Shown here: positions 30,510-32,335 of the stretch, piece by piece | Layout of the letters: each line of letters opens with the position of its first letter | Numbering within the stretch: position 1 is the first letter of the stretch | DNA from: Russula earlei | Lineage: Eukaryota; Basidiomycota; Agaricomycetes; Russulales; Russulaceae | Assembly: GCA_025769875.1 (NCBI GenBank) | Contig: JAGFNK010000581.1 | Location: 1 to 32,335, forward strand | Length of the DNA stretch: 32,335 nt | Reading direction: 5' to 3' | The notes under the pieces: model-generated | What the model saw: the letters and a program-made list of their open reading frames with translations, nothing else | What the model was told of the DNA's origin: nothing | The model's database searches: none | Translations under genes and position numbers: made by a program

Positions 30510-31355
30510 GTGCCTCGAGAATACACCTTAGAAGAAGACGAAGAAGAAGACGCTATCACTAGACACGTCTTAAGTCTAAATCACTATAGAACCTGGACCT
30601 CCATCACGTTCCCTATCACCACTTTAACCAACTTACATGACGTACCAGAAATTGAACCACCTCATGAGGACTTCCCCCACCTTATTGTTAAAGAGTTCCT
30701 TGAAGTCTTGCCTTTTGGACAGCTCTTAAGCCACGACGAACACACACTATACCTTGAAACCCTTAGTCAACTTCTACCACCAGCACGACAACAACTATTA
30801 TATTGGCACCTTGCTCAAGCGAAGAACATCCAAGGACAACCAGTTGACTACCAATCCTTACGCACCAGTGAATTAAACCTCTGGACCAGAGTCATTCAAC
30901 CACGCCACCACATTATTATCCACTCCCTGAGAACAGGATACCGCTTGTTCTACTTAGCTTGGACATACATCAGCTACTATCATCTCACTGTCCAGTTCTA
31001 CCACCTACGTCTCAACAGAATACAAAGGGAAAACCAATCTTACATCCAACTTGTGGTTGTACCAGGAATACACAACACCTTCGATTGGGAAACTAACTCA
31101 TGGTTGTACGACGCAGACTATAATCAACCTTGGGCAATTACCAGCCCAGATGCCTCATATACTGGTCCCCCTGCATACTATTCTGTCCCAACAATCCTAG
31201 AAGCCTCAAGTCTCGCCCCTCGACCCCTCACACTGATTCAGACCACTGTCCCAACTAGCCAAGAACGTTGGTCTGCCAGCACAGAAAATACTGAGTCAAA
31301 TCTGTGGACAGCAAGGTGTAACTGCAAAACAGAGTATTGCACATGCAACTTTTGA
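30510..31355 (+). CDS. Second reading frame of element A, unrecognised
   Basis: The frame is open from about 30480 without an ATG near its start; GTG at 30510 follows an AATAAAG-rich stretch. It begins with a very acidic helix (YTLEEDEEEDAITRHVLSLN) and continues as a globular protein rich in Tyr, Trp, His and Leu (LPFGQLLSHDEHTLYLETLS, RTGYRLFYLAWTYISYYHLT). It ends in a Cys cluster, ARCNCKTEYCTCNF. The spacing of the Cys residues is not that of a CCHC knuckle. It could be part of a gag-like protein with a lost start. No family is recognised. Confidence 0.45.
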   Translation: MPREYTLEEDEEEDAITRHVLSLNHYRTWTSITFPITTLTNLHDVPEIEPPHEDFPHLIVKEFLEVLPFGQLLSHDEHTLYLETLSQLLPPARQQLLYWHLAQAKNIQGQPVDYQSLRTSELNLWTRVIQPRHHIIIHSLRTGYRLFYLAWTYISYYHLTVQFYHLRLNRIQRENQSYIQLVVVPGIHNTFDWETNSWLYDADYNQPWAITSPDASYTGPPAYYSVPTILEASSLAPRPLTLIQTTVPTSQERWSASTENTESNLWTARCNCKTEYCTCNF

Positions 31356-31390
31356 CCAGACACACCTCCTACTCCTGACGGAATTACCTT

Positions 31391-31813
31391 GTGGACGCCA
31401 GGCAATTACCACCTCCCCATTCAATAAATCTGGCTCCTCGACACAGAAGACGCGCATCATCCCAACAACCCCCTGAGAGAGAAACAATCCCCAACGCAAG
31501 AGGATTCCTTGTCGAAAGACCATTACCTCCTACCCCTCCTGACGCCTACGTACCCTTGTTTACCAACCATATTCCTACCCCTGTTATACCTACCCAACCC
31601 TTTGCATCACCCCTTGTTGAATCCCCTCATAGTGCCAATCTTAGGAATACTGATTTACACTGTTATCTACCAGAACAATCCTTCTTAGCATTAAACCTAC
31701 CTACGCGTTCAAGAAGAGAGTTAATTGAATTCAAGAGTTATTGCATCCAAGCTTGGCATCAACGACTGATGCACTTTATAGTTTACAAACACCCCCACCA
31801 AGGAAATAAGTGA
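31391..31813 (+). CDS. Third reading frame of element A, Pro-rich then globular
   Basis: It is shifted relative to the preceding frame and without an ATG at its start. The first 80 residues are Pro/Arg-rich (LAPRHRRRASSQQPPERETI), the rest more ordered (CYLPEQSFLALNLPTRSRRE). It ends at TGA 31811-31813, but the sequence continues in the next register (ISDFAISPAEFEGYLWKTQV), so it is probably one part of a longer protein broken by indels. Confidence 0.4.
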   Translation: MDARQLPPPHSINLAPRHRRRASSQQPPERETIPNARGFLVERPLPPTPPDAYVPLFTNHIPTPVIPTQPFASPLVESPHSANLRNTDLHCYLPEQSFLALNLPTRSRRELIEFKSYCIQAWHQRLMHFIVYKHPHQGNK

Positions 31814-32335
31814 CTTTGCCATCTCCCCAGCAGAATTCGAAGGATATCTGTGGAAGACCCAAGTGGTTCTAACACAAAGCAGCATCACTGAAGAATATTC
31901 CCGAATCCAATTAAGAAAACACCAAGGAAGACCCGATACTATTCGACTAAAACCAGCCTACACCATTGCATATCCTTGGAACAATGGTCATTGGACTATA
32001 ACAGTCGTCTAGATCTATGAGCACTAGGAGAGACATCACTGACGAAGAAGAAAATCTAATCCCACTCCTATTTGAAGGCCTCAGTTACAACACTCAAGAT
32101 CACTGTTACTGAGGGAAATTCACGGGTGTATCTATTATCAACCATGGAAATCTTTCTGACACTTGGTTATACGAAGACGACAACGATGAAGTTACCACTG
32201 AACAACTTAAAGCAGCAGCCCCAGGAGCGGAAAACGTTCAAGAATTTAACCCCTACAATTTCACAGGTCTCTTCCTAGATAAACCAGTCAAGTGGAGTCG
32301 TTCTAGAAGATATTGGGTTTTACTACAACACAAAG
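31806..32335 (+). pseudogene. Decayed continuation of element A coding sequence
   Basis: One frame runs from 31806 (SPAEFEGYLWKTQVVLTQSS, YPWNNGHWTITVV) to TAG 32010-32012. Another opens at 32032 (DITDEEENLIPLLFEGLSYN), is interrupted by TGA at 32110-32112 where CGA would fit, and is open to the window edge (NFTGLFLDKPVKWSRSRRYW). The sequence reads as real protein throughout but no known domain is apparent. Confidence 0.45.

Larger units (their letters stand above)
28026..32335 (+). mobile_element. Element A: 5' part of a plus-strand LTR retrotransposon
   Basis: It consists of the 5' LTR, primer-binding site and at least three successive reading frames of unrecognised, gag-position proteins, running off the window edge. 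No protease, reverse transcriptase or integrase is seen yet, so the superfamily cannot be named from the window. It is damaged by a solo LTR at 29693-30300 and by several stops. Confidence 0.7.

Noticed and set aside
1..32335. tRNA and rRNA genes
   Set aside because: I saw no convincing cloverleaf, box A/box B pair or rRNA core sequence on either strand by eye; a covariance-model scan would be needed to exclude them.

Overview
The window looks like a chromosomal segment of an agaricomycete fungus (Basidiomycota). The reasons are a Goodbye-NACHT-ankyrin receptor gene cut by nine introns of about 48-66 bp, other short GT-AG introns, and a large nest of Ty3/gypsy chromoviruses (chromodomain integrase) decayed by C-to-T changes at CpG. 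About 10.5 kb of host sequence on the left is followed by about 22 kb of nested mobile elements that run off the right edge.

Host part (1-10.5 kb). A clipped 3' gene end with an in-frame TGA (1-208). A minus-strand gene of four exons with a pleckstrin-homology-like half and a single extra base (954-2152). An intact fungal NLR, 3276-7300, whose ten exons splice to 1,175 codons: Goodbye domain, NACHT ATPase, winged-helix-like region and ten ankyrin repeats. A minus-strand TPR protein gene (8638-9540), and upstream of it a proline-rich reading frame interrupted by a run of 17 G.

Mobile part (10.5-32.3 kb). The base layer is two minus-strand copies of one chromovirus family (called G here) that share a single LTR at 14391-15009: it is the 3' LTR of copy G1 (15010-28025) and the 5' LTR of copy G2 (11058-14390, gag only). 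Later arrivals sit inside them: a Tc1/IS630-like DNA transposon (15536-18660), solo LTRs of at least five kinds (11860-12687, 20044-20941, 21991-23547, 22610-23197, 24295-25680), an inserted unit at 11747-13072, a Harbinger-like MITE (24681-25233), and the 5' end of a second, plus-strand LTR element (A) that starts at 28026, itself hit by a solo LTR (29693-30300). Most insertions are proved by exact target-site duplications, and removing them restores reading frames.

Biology worth attention. Both LTR families seem to prime reverse transcription with the 5' end of their own RNA (Tf1/sushi-type self-priming): 12 nt after the G LTR and 10 nt after the A LTR are perfectly complementary to the expected transcript start, about 33-35 nt downstream of a TATA box. 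G1 carries a phase-correct -1 frameshift signal (GGGTTTT, stop codon, 8-nt spacer, 6-bp stem) between gag and pol. Its pol continues about 580 codons beyond the chromodomain into a coiled-coil and CCHC-knuckle-like extension, which the Tc1-like element split exactly through the knuckle.
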